Positions 1-6,468 of a stretch of DNA of 26,179 bases are shown one piece after another. The notes beneath the pieces were generated by a model, which was not told where the DNA came from, searched no databases, and saw only the letters and a list, made by a program, of their open reading frames with translations. The stretch comes from Clostridiales bacterium (lineage in GTDB: Bacteria; Bacillota; Clostridia; Peptostreptococcales; Anaerovoracaceae). The stretch spans positions 1 through 26,179 of the forward strand of contig JABZIP010000016.1 of assembly GCA_015258265.1 (NCBI GenBank). The letters are read 5' to 3'. Every line of letters starts with the position of its first letter. Position 1 is the first letter of the stretch. The translations under genes and the position numbers were made by a program.

Positions 1-176
1 GAAATGTCTTGCTTAACTTGTGCACATTATATCACATTTTCGATTATATATTTAAAATCAGCGGTAAAATGTGATTGAATGCTTTGATTAACTTAGGCGC
101 ATTATATCATATCCTTCGATTTATAAAAAAGCGGTAGGATATGATTGAATGCTTTGATTAACTCGGGCGCATTATA
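1..176 (+). repeat. Left hairpin-repeat array (alternating types A and B)
   Basis: Tandem units of 70-75 bp. Each has a perfect 10-bp hairpin followed by a conserved linker of about 30 bp. Type A hairpin: arms ATCACATTTT at 31-40 and AAAATGTGAT at 66-75, loop of 25 nt. Type B hairpin: arms ATCATATCCT at 106-115 and AGGATATGAT at 136-145, loop of 20 nt. Both loops end in GCGGT. Linkers lie at 1-30 (partial), 76-105 and 146-175, with core TTGATTAACT and end CATTAT. The A and B arms differ by paired compensatory changes, so the pairing itself looks conserved. The array ends sharply after CATTATA at 176, next to a transposase remnant. The same array occurs inverted at 26055-26179. It starts at the window edge and probably continues outside. 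Function unknown. Confidence 0.9.
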
Positions 177-179
177 ACA

Positions 180-362
180 GAAGAAATGCGTTTCCGCCAG
201 CGTTTATGTGAATATGCTTTAAAAAATGGTGTAATAAAGGCGGCAAGAAACGACCATATTCTCCATGGCAAAATGGAAAAGTGGAAAGAAGCCATAGAGA
301 AGATGAGAAAATCTTATATAACCGAAAGGTATTCACAAGTGAAAAAGAACTGATAAAAAGGA
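180..362 (+). pseudogene. Remnant of a DDE-type (IS481/IS3-like) transposase, internally deleted
   Basis: Two transposase pieces are joined out of frame. The first reads from about 180 and includes EEMRFRQRLCEYALKNG, which resembles the N-terminal helix-turn-helix of insertion-sequence integrases. The second starts near 248 in another frame and includes RPYSPWQNGKVERSHRED followed by EKILYNRKVFTSEKELI. This resembles the C-terminal end of the rve catalytic domain, where the E of VERSHRED would be the third acidic residue. The middle of the gene, with the first two catalytic Asp residues, is missing, and the tail stops just before the end of the pseudouridine synthase gene. It cannot encode an active enzyme. 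Family assignment is by motif recognition; no terminal inverted repeats are visible. Confidence 0.75.
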
Positions 363-385
363 TAATTCTTTTTTTATTCCTTTTT
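355..385 (-). terminator. Possible intrinsic terminator after rluB
   Basis: Arms 355-365 (AAAAAGGATAA) and 374-385 (TTATTCCTTTTT) pair with one bulged base. On the minus strand the hairpin overlaps the rluB stop codon and is followed by T-rich sequence. The stem is mostly A-T, so it is weak. It may also be a chance feature of the transposase remnant. Confidence 0.35.
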
Positions 386-1090
386 CAGCAACTTTTCGAG
401 TTCGTCCTTTCGCAGCTTTCTATAATGTCCCTCTTTCAAATGTCCAAGCTCAATATCTCCTATTGCAACACGAGTGAGTTCATTTACATGATTCCCGACA
501 GCAGCAAACATCTTTCTAATTTGTCTATTTTTCCCTTCGTGGATTTTAACTTCAAGAAGTGTCGAATTCGCAGAAGCCTTTATTACCTTGACAAACGCTT
601 TTGATGTAACAAATCCTCCGATATCAACCCCTTTTCTTAATTTTGACAACTTCTCCGCCGATATATTTCCTGCGACAAGCACAATATATTTTTTATATAT
701 CTTGTGTTTTGGGTGGGTTAACTTATATGCAAAATCTCCGTCATTGGTCATAATGATAAGCCCTGATGTGTTATAGTCAAGCCTGCCGACGGGAAACACC
801 CTTGCATCTAAATCCGCCACAAGCTCTTTAACCGTCGGTCTTGCAAATTCATCGTGCATACTGGTTACATAGCCTATCGGCTTATTCAAAACATAATATA
901 ACTTTTTTGTGTTTACATCATCGGATAAGATTCGTCTGCCGTTTACTTCAACCTTATCGTTTTCCGTAACATCATAACCTAGTGTCAGCATTGTCTTGCC
1001 GTTTACTTTTACATTTCCATTTTTTACAAGTTCGTCCGCTTTGCGTCTGCTTGCAATTCCCGCAGTCGCTATATATTTATTTAGCCTCAT
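374..1090 (-). CDS. rluB: 23S rRNA pseudouridine synthase, RluB/RsuA family
   Basis: Converts a specific uridine in ribosomal RNA to pseudouridine in the cytoplasm. RluB-type members modify the large-subunit peptidyl-transferase region; the exact site cannot be read from the sequence. An N-terminal S4 RNA-binding domain (about residues 1-60, MRLNKYIATAGIASRRKADE) is followed by the catalytic domain, with the signature GRLDYNTSGLI at 103-112 in which D105 is the catalytic Asp. The length of 238 residues is normal. The ATG is preceded by GGAGAGG at 9 nt. It lies downstream of the flagellar terminator at 1140-1171, in the same direction, so it is either expressed separately or by read-through. 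No convincing promoter was seen between them. It is not functionally linked to motility. RluB rather than RluE/RluF or RsuA is the usual call in Firmicutes but is not proven here. Confidence 0.9.
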   Translation of the reverse strand: MRLNKYIATAGIASRRKADELVKNGNVKVNGKTMLTLGYDVTENDKVEVNGRRILSDDVNTKKLYYVLNKPIGYVTSMHDEFARPTVKELVADLDARVFPVGRLDYNTSGLIIMTNDGDFAYKLTHPKHKIYKKYIVLVAGNISAEKLSKLRKGVDIGGFVTSKAFVKVIKASANSTLLEVKIHEGKNRQIRKMFAAVGNHVNELTRVAIGDIELGHLKEGHYRKLRKDELEKLLKKE

Positions 1091-1139
1091 ATCAGCTTAC
1101 CTCTCCTTATAACAATTTAATAAAATAGCTTATTACTTC

Positions 1140-1171
1140 AAAAAACAAGGAGAATGAAAGCCATTCTCCTT
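1140..1171 (-). terminator. Intrinsic terminator of the flagellar operon
   Basis: Perfect 10-bp stem: AAGGAGAATG at 1147-1156, loop of 5 nt, CATTCTCCTT at 1162-1171. On the minus strand it is followed by G and six T (1145-1140). It lies about 48 bp past the last flagellar gene and before rluB, so it marks the end of the long flagellar transcript. There is no T-run on the plus side. Confidence 0.9.
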
Positions 1172-1218
1172 AAAATAAATCTGCATAAGTTTCTGTTTCA
1201 AAGCAAATCAATATTTAG

Positions 1219-1473
1219 CTACTTATAATTCAAAAAGTAGACATAGATTTCAACAACTGCCTTGTAAACTTCTTCCGGAATTTGCGCGCCAAGCTCAAGC
1301 TGAGAAAGGACAGTAGCAAGAGAGGTATCCTCATACACCGGCACATCCGCCATATTTGCAGTTTCGACTATTTTTTCCGCCATATGTCCGAGTCCGGATG
1401 CTACTATTACAGGAGCTGAACCCAATCCTTCCTCATATTTAAGTGCTACCGCTTTGTCATTACGCCGTGACAT
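1219..1473 (-). CDS. Short FlhB-like protein (FlhB cytoplasmic C-terminal domain homologue, YlqH type)
   Basis: 84 residues that align with the extreme C-terminus of FlhB/YscU export-switch proteins. The stretches AVALKYEEG, APVIVASGLGHMAEKI, PVYEDTSLATVLSQLE and IPEEVYKAVVEIYVY match FlhB residues after its autocleavage site (AVALKYDTD, APVVVAKGKDNVALRI, VVEDRPLARAIYATTE, IPAAYYSAIAEVFAL) encoded at 2885-3967. The NPTH cleavage motif and all membrane segments are absent, so it mimics the cleaved FlhB-CC fragment. Its ATG lies inside the preceding gene (14-nt overlap), with GGGGAGG 10 nt upstream. It is the last gene of the operon. B. subtilis YlqH is the type example. Its role is presumably in export-apparatus switching, but this is inferred. 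Confidence 0.85.
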   Translation of the reverse strand: MSRRNDKAVALKYEEGLGSAPVIVASGLGHMAEKIVETANMADVPVYEDTSLATVLSQLELGAQIPEEVYKAVVEIYVYFLNYK

Positions 1474-2881
1474 TTATCATATTCCTCCCCTCGTACAATT
1501 TCGGAAATACTTCCGATATGGATTTTGGTTGTTCTACCTTGTTCGACAAATACGAGTTGAATGACATATCGTTTCTTTCTATGATTTTAACAATATTTGC
1601 TCGGATTTCTTCCTTGTTATCCTCAAGTGCTTCAGGATAGAAAAGCTGCATATCTACAAGTCCGTCTTGAACAAGCATAATCATCTCAAAGAATCCGAGA
1701 TCCTTAACATCAAATTTTACAAGTACTTTGACAGCCTGACCGCCCTTTGAAGCGGAGACTTTTTCTCCCGAATCCGGATCTACCCAGATTTCCGAAAACA
1801 TTTGCTTTCCTGCCAAATCAAAAGGTACCATCATATGCAACAGCGGCATATACACACTCTCGTTTATTAGAGCACTTTGCAGTATGTTTTGGAATATTGG
1901 AGTATTTTGATATCCCGCCTTTCCTTCCAGTCCTTGCGATATAATACTCACAAGTCTATCTTGCATTTGCATGAGCTTTTCGCTTCCAGTCGCCTTAAAT
2001 ATCCCGTCTACCAAGTCGGCAACCATACTGTTGCTAAGTTTATCTGCAACCTCCGGTACTCCCAAAAGCGAGTTGAGCGCATCCGAGAACGCCTCCTTAC
2101 TTCCAAGTTCATATCTTGTAAAGTTTAATATGAAAAGGCTGATATTGTCCCTCACACTTCCAAAATCCTTGGTCTGTGATATGTATGCCGACAAAAACGG
2201 AATTATATTTTGCCTCAAAACAGCCAAATTTTCAGCGACATCCCCTTTTTTTGCATCGAGGTTAATCATTTGCATAAGTTCATGCAACTGTCCGGCAGGC
2301 GTTTTCATCATTCTATCGGATATATTATTTAAATTTGCTATGATATTCGTTAAACTATGCCTGTTTGATGTAATCGCATCGTATTTTTTCAAAAATTCAA
2401 GCACTATTTGCTTCGAATCAGGCAATGTATTGCCGTCTTTGACTATATCTCTAAGTATATCAAAAAAATCTCCGCTAAACTTTACCGATGAATCCGAAAG
2501 TCCTTTCAGCATATCCAAAAGTTCTGTTTCACTCATCTGCATCATAGAAAGAAATTCCTGCATTTCAGCCGCTATTCCGTCGTTTAATCCCGAGTTTACT
2601 ATGCTTCCGTAGCGTGTAAAAAACAACTTTGTCATTTCCTGCGACATTACAGGCATTTTTGATACCCTTGACATGAATTTGTCAAAGTTTGATTTCAGAT
2701 TTGGAGAATACTTATTGAGCGTGCTGTCATCGTGATAACCTTTTGCATCGTTTTTCGGTATTTTATCCGGATCTATTAAATTGTTAATATTTAATGGTGC
2801 CTGCTCCTGTCCCTGCTGCTTTATCTTAGAAGCCGCATCATTTCCCGTTATGGGCGTCGTGACTCTAAGTATGTCTGCCAT
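1460..2881 (-). CDS. Large FliK-like/YlqG-like flagellar operon protein
   Basis: 473 residues without signal peptide or membrane segments. The first ~50 residues are hydrophilic, the middle (about 60-370) is predicted mostly helical, and the end (about 375-455) resembles the FliK C-terminal (Flg_hook) fold: KVLVKFDVKDLGFFEMIMLV, then VDMQLFYPE and a helical stretch. It overlaps the FlhB-like gene by 14 nt and follows flhB by 3 nt, so the two proteins are probably made together. B. subtilis ylqG-ylqH is the analogous pair. FliK C-domains bind FlhB C-domains to switch export specificity, so I infer that this protein partners the short FlhB-like protein. That link is inference; the FliK similarity is weak and was judged by eye. 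RBS AGAGG lies 6 nt before the ATG. Confidence 0.65.
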   Translation of the reverse strand: MADILRVTTPITGNDAASKIKQQGQEQAPLNINNLIDPDKIPKNDAKGYHDDSTLNKYSPNLKSNFDKFMSRVSKMPVMSQEMTKLFFTRYGSIVNSGLNDGIAAEMQEFLSMMQMSETELLDMLKGLSDSSVKFSGDFFDILRDIVKDGNTLPDSKQIVLEFLKKYDAITSNRHSLTNIIANLNNISDRMMKTPAGQLHELMQMINLDAKKGDVAENLAVLRQNIIPFLSAYISQTKDFGSVRDNISLFILNFTRYELGSKEAFSDALNSLLGVPEVADKLSNSMVADLVDGIFKATGSEKLMQMQDRLVSIISQGLEGKAGYQNTPIFQNILQSALINESVYMPLLHMMVPFDLAGKQMFSEIWVDPDSGEKVSASKGGQAVKVLVKFDVKDLGFFEMIMLVQDGLVDMQLFYPEALEDNKEEIRANIVKIIERNDMSFNSYLSNKVEQPKSISEVFPKLYEGRNMINVTA

Positions 2882-2884
2882 ATA

Positions 2885-3967
2885 CTACCTCTTTAAATTT
2901 CTATACTTTTCTCTCGACCTTTTGTTTACATTATATACTAGCGCAAAGACTTCCGCAATAGCTGAATAGTATGCCGCCGGTATTTCCATTTTTAACTCCG
3001 TAGTAGCATAAATTGCTCTAGCAAGCGGTCTATCCTCTACCACCATAACACCCGCTTCACTCGCTACATCTATAATTCGAAGCGCAACATTATCCTTGCC
3101 TTTTGCAACTACGACAGGTGCCGAATCTTTATCCGTGTCATATTTAAGTGCGACTGCAAAGTGTGTCGGGTTTTTGATTACAACATCGGCGGTCGGTACC
3201 TGCTGCATCATACGGGACATAGCCATTTGTCTTTGCTTTTGCTTGATTTTTCCCTTGATTTGCGGATCTCCCTCGGTCTGCTTAAATTCTTCTTTGATTT
3301 CCTGCTTGCTCATCTTTATTTTGCGTTCATATTCCCACCTTTGGTAAAGGTAGTCCAGTCCTGCGACAAACACAAAAATAAGACAAACCGAATATACCAT
3401 CATTACTACGGCATCCAGTATGTACGCAGACGAAACTGTCAAATCCAAAAATAGCATTTTTGCAAAATCCACAAGTCTGGCATATATAAATTTGTAAAGT
3501 ATTACTATAATTATCGTCAATTTTATGAGATTCTTAACTAATTCAACTCCGCTGCGTATTGAAAATATGCGCTTGATACCGTTGATCGGATTAAATTTGT
3601 TAAGTTTAGGCTTTAGTGCCTCCGCAGAAAATAAAAACTTGGTTTGTGCCCCCGTAACTAATATGGAGATCGCATTTGCAAGCAAAAGAAGCGGCACAGC
3701 CGCTATTACTATCATCATCACGACCTGTGATATCAAGTCGCTAAATCCTGCCCTCGAATACTCTTCTATACTCAGAGCTTCTCCAAAAATCATATTTAGA
3801 AATCTCTCGTACGATGTGTAAATATATGGAAAGAGCAATTTTATAGCACTAAAAACCACTATAACAGAAACAAGATTTACTATATCCCTACTTTGAGGGA
3901 CATTACCCTTTTTTCGTTCGTCTTGCCTCCGTTTGGGGGTGGCTTTTTCGGTTTTTTCGCCAGCCAT
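2885..3967 (-). CDS. flhB: Flagellar export switch protein FlhB
   Basis: Inner-membrane component of the flagellar type III export gate. Its cytoplasmic domain cleaves itself and switches export from rod/hook to filament substrates. The N-terminus (AGEKTEKATPKRRQDERKKG) is the typical FlhB opening. Four hydrophobic segments lie at about 30-50, 82-105, 143-165 and 183-205. The autocleavage motif NPTH is intact at residues 266-269 (cleavage between N266 and P267). The C-terminal domain runs to 360, a normal length. The start has GAGGT closely upstream. It follows fliR by 2 bp and precedes the YlqG-like gene by 3 bp. flhA, usually next in Bacillus and Clostridium operons, is not here. Confidence 0.97.
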   Translation of the reverse strand: MAGEKTEKATPKRRQDERKKGNVPQSRDIVNLVSVIVVFSAIKLLFPYIYTSYERFLNMIFGEALSIEEYSRAGFSDLISQVVMMIVIAAVPLLLLANAISILVTGAQTKFLFSAEALKPKLNKFNPINGIKRIFSIRSGVELVKNLIKLTIIIVILYKFIYARLVDFAKMLFLDLTVSSAYILDAVVMMVYSVCLIFVFVAGLDYLYQRWEYERKIKMSKQEIKEEFKQTEGDPQIKGKIKQKQRQMAMSRMMQQVPTADVVIKNPTHFAVALKYDTDKDSAPVVVAKGKDNVALRIIDVASEAGVMVVEDRPLARAIYATTELKMEIPAAYYSAIAEVFALVYNVNKRSREKYRNLKR

Positions 3968-3969
3968 AA

Positions 3970-4752
3970 TTACCTCATTAAAACTACCATATCTTCAATA
4001 CTGTCAAACATTTTTTCGAGCATTCCCTCCAAAAAAGCTATTGCAGGGGGATATATTATTACTAAAAATATCAAGCCGACTAATATTTTCGCCTGAATAT
4101 TTATCATTATAACATTTATCTGCGGTATATTTTTCATCAATATACCCACGCCCATTTCCATAAGAAATTGCAATCCGATTACGGGCATCGCAAGTTTGAG
4201 TCCAAGTACGGTACATTCACAAAATACGCCTATCATACCCTGCGCCAACTCTTTACCGAAAATAACGCTTCCATACGGTAATGTTTTCTCAAGTTCCAAA
4301 AATAGCTTAATCAGCGTAACATGCCCGTTTGTGTAAAAAAACATAAACATAAAAATTATATTCAGGTATGTTGATGAAAGCGACATGGAAACATTACTGC
4401 CGGGATCGTATATTTTTGACATCGCAAGTCCAATCTGCATATCCATAACTTCGCCGCCAAGTATTATTACATAAGCAAAAAAGCTGACGACCGTGCCGAT
4501 TGCAAAGCCTATCAAGAACTCTTTGCCTCCAACAATTATATATTCTACCGCTGTATCTATGGTTTTTATATAGCTCACATCGTGATGAACGTAAACGAGC
4601 ATCGCAAGTAGCATCGAAAATCCTATTTTTACTGTACTTGGAATGTTATTCCTCCCCAATATGGGATTAAACATTATGCACCCGAACATTCGAAGCAATA
4701 TTAAACCGAAAGCTATTAGATTTTCAATCTCAAGTCCCGCTATATCCACCAT
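3970..4752 (-). CDS. fliR: Flagellar export gate protein FliR
   Basis: Membrane subunit that with FliP and FliQ forms the helical core of the export gate at the centre of the basal body. 260 residues, normal length, almost entirely hydrophobic segments, with the N-terminal LLRMFGCIMFNPILGR and the C-terminal LVGLIFLVIIYP typical of FliR. It sits between fliQ (4-bp gap) and flhB (2-bp gap). No good ribosome site is seen before the ATG, so translation is probably coupled to fliQ. Confidence 0.95.
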   Translation of the reverse strand: MVDIAGLEIENLIAFGLILLRMFGCIMFNPILGRNNIPSTVKIGFSMLLAMLVYVHHDVSYIKTIDTAVEYIIVGGKEFLIGFAIGTVVSFFAYVIILGGEVMDMQIGLAMSKIYDPGSNVSMSLSSTYLNIIFMFMFFYTNGHVTLIKLFLELEKTLPYGSVIFGKELAQGMIGVFCECTVLGLKLAMPVIGLQFLMEMGVGILMKNIPQINVIMINIQAKILVGLIFLVIIYPPAIAFLEGMLEKMFDSIEDMVVLMR

Positions 4753-4756
4753 ATTG

Positions 4757-5020
4757 CTATAATTCTAACATTATCTTGAATATTTCTCGTGTAAGATCGG
4801 AAAGCATACTTAGCATCCAACCGCCTGACATTATAAGTATTATACCTATAACAAAAAGTTTTGGCACAAATGTTAATGTTTGTTCCTGAATAGAGGTCGC
4901 CGCCTGAAATATAGCTATCAAAATTCCGATTCCCATACTAAGCAAAAGTACAGGCGCAGAAACTTTCGCCGCAACAATGGTCGCGGTCTGTAATATATCA
5001 AATATAGGAGTATAATCCAT
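4757..5020 (-). CDS. fliQ: Flagellar export gate protein FliQ
   Basis: Small membrane subunit of the export gate, with two hydrophobic hairpin helices (about residues 15-40 and 50-75). The motif IQEQTLTFVPKLF between them is characteristic of FliQ. I chose the ATG at 5020 (87 residues, MDYTPIF) over the in-frame GTG at 5026 because GAGGAGG then sits 5 nt upstream, while the GTG would overlap the ribosome site. It follows the fliP stop closely, in the conserved fliP-fliQ-fliR-flhB order. Confidence 0.95.
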   Translation of the reverse strand: MDYTPIFDILQTATIVAAKVSAPVLLLSMGIGILIAIFQAATSIQEQTLTFVPKLFVIGIILIMSGGWMLSMLSDLTREIFKIMLEL

Positions 5021-5031
5021 ACGCACCTCCT

Positions 5032-5691
5032 CTAATTGAAGCTCTTAACAAGCGTCGAAAACAAAAGTTCCCAGCCATTTACGACCACAAACAGCAGCAG
5101 CTTAAACGGCATTGAAATCATCGACGGCGGCAGCATTACCATACCCATCGACATCAGCACACTGGAAACTATTATATCTATTACTAAAAACGGAATAAAT
5201 AGCAAAAATCCCATCAAAAATGCTCTTGACAGTTCACTGGTTACAAATGCCGGTATTACAACATGCATTGGTATATCCATAAGATTCTTAGGTCGTTTCA
5301 TTTCTGCAAAATTCAAAAACATATTGAGCGGTTCGACTTTTGTTTGCTTTAGCATAAACTTTTTGAGAGGAACTTCTGCATTTTTTATAGCTTGTTCTTG
5401 AGTTATCGTATCAGCCTTGTAAGGTTCATACGCATTCTTGTTTATATCCGTAATTACAGGATTCATTATAAAGAGTGTCAAAAATAGGGCTATGCCGATA
5501 ATCACCGTGTTAGGCGGTGTTTGCTGCAAGCCCATGGCATTTCGCAAAAGTGAAATAACTATGACAATCCTGGTGAAAGATGTCATCATGATTAGAATAG
5601 ATGGCAAAAGTGCGATAAGCGTGAGTAATGTCAAAATCTCAAGTGTTTGAACTCCCGAACCATTTATTTCTACTATTGCATCATTTAGCAT
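5032..5691 (-). CDS. fliP: Flagellar export gate protein FliP
   Basis: Core pore-forming subunit of the export gate. 219 residues with hydrophobic segments at about 17-37, 62-80, 157-180 and 185-212. Family signatures are TSFTRIVIVISLLRNAMGLQ (about 37-56) and the C-terminal ELSRAFLMGFLLFIPFLVID. There is no cleavable signal peptide at the N-terminus, unlike E. coli FliP; the N-terminus instead begins with a short acidic stretch. The start lies 1 bp past the fliO stop, with AAGGA about 11 nt upstream. Confidence 0.97.
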   Translation of the reverse strand: MLNDAIVEINGSGVQTLEILTLLTLIALLPSILIMMTSFTRIVIVISLLRNAMGLQQTPPNTVIIGIALFLTLFIMNPVITDINKNAYEPYKADTITQEQAIKNAEVPLKKFMLKQTKVEPLNMFLNFAEMKRPKNLMDIPMHVVIPAFVTSELSRAFLMGFLLFIPFLVIDIIVSSVLMSMGMVMLPPSMISMPFKLLLFVVVNGWELLFSTLVKSFN

Positions 5692-5692
5692 T

Positions 5693-6046
5693 TTATTTAT
5701 TTTCCTTTTTAACCATATATTTACTTAATGCCGTCTGAAAATTACTTGAAAACGGCGTCTTAACTCCCTCGTCAGAAACTGCCATTTCAAGTAAATCTTC
5801 GCCCTCAAGTTCTTTCAAAATTTGTATGTTCTCATTCGTTACCCCTGCTACATAGTAGGTAGTACCAATCTGAACTATGGCAACCATCTTGTCTTGTCCA
5901 AGCATAAGACGATCAACTATCCTCATGTATCTTGCCCCGCTCAGCTTGCCTACACCCATAGCCAAATACTTGCTGAAAATATAGCTAAGATAAATTACCG
6001 CAAAAACCGCTATGAGTGCTATAAGCATGGGTATCAGCGCACGCAC
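5693..6046 (-). CDS. fliO: Flagellar biosynthesis protein FliO
   Basis: 117 residues with one N-terminal membrane segment (about 4-26) and a small basic cytoplasmic domain containing RYMRIVDRLMLGQDKMVAIV, the conserved FliO/FliZ pattern. FliO acts as a scaffold for FliP ring assembly. The start is GTG, with AGGAG at 7 nt; the next in-frame ATG would remove half the membrane segment. It lies between cheY and fliP, its standard position in Firmicutes. Confidence 0.9.
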   Translation of the reverse strand: MRALIPMLIALIAVFAVIYLSYIFSKYLAMGVGKLSGARYMRIVDRLMLGQDKMVAIVQIGTTYYVAGVTNENIQILKELEGEDLLEMAVSDEGVKTPFSSNFQTALSKYMVKKENK

Positions 6047-6056
6047 TGTCTTTCTC

Positions 6057-6419
6057 CTACTGAGGTAAAATCGAAGAAACTGTTTTCAATATTCTATCAG
6101 GTTTGAACGGTTTTACGATAAAGTCTTTTGCGCCCAGCTTGATTGCTTCGATTACCATAGCTTCCTGTCCCATAGCCGAACACATAACTATCTTTGCGTC
6201 AGGATGTTTTCCGACGATTGTCTTTAGCGCTTCAAGTCCGTCCATATTAGGCATAGTGATGTCCATAATTACTAAATCCGGTGATATTTCCTCGAACTTT
6301 TCAACTGCCTGCGCACCGTCTGCCGCTTCGTGAAGATCCTCATATCCGTTCTTGGATAATGTGTCTTTAATCATCATACGCATGAATGCCGCATCATCTA
6401 CTAATAAAATCTTTGCCAT
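6057..6419 (-). CDS. cheY: Chemotaxis response regulator CheY
   Basis: Single-domain receiver, 120 residues, with no output domain. The acidic pocket is D8 and D9 (LLVDDA), the phospho-acceptor is D53 (LVIMDITMP), the switch residue is S81 (MCSAMGQ) and the lysine is K103 (VKPF). All catalytic residues are intact. Phosphorylated CheY binds FliM and FliY in the switch, and FliY can dephosphorylate it. The position between fliY and fliO matches Bacillus and Clostridium fla operons. RBS AAGGAGAA before the ATG. Confidence 0.97.
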   Translation of the reverse strand: MAKILLVDDAAFMRMMIKDTLSKNGYEDLHEAADGAQAVEKFEEISPDLVIMDITMPNMDGLEALKTIVGKHPDAKIVMCSAMGQEAMVIEAIKLGAKDFIVKPFKPDRILKTVSSILPQ

Positions 6420-6468
6420 TTCTCATTCTCCTTATTTTTACATTATAATATTTAATATTAAATTAGTT

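Noticed and set aside
1..176. CRISPR array, because of ~30-bp conserved linkers with 40-45-bp inserts
   Set aside because: The inserts are not unique spacers: they are palindromic, share the same two sequences and GCGGT loop end, and no cas genes are present.
1..176. Integron attC sites (hairpins plus GTTAA-like ends)
   Set aside because: The linker gives GTTAATC, which does not fit the GTTRRRY core, there are no cassette genes between units and no integrase is seen.
281..604. Plus-strand ORF of 107 codons
   Set aside because: Its first ~27 codons are the transposase relic and the rest is the antisense of rluB.
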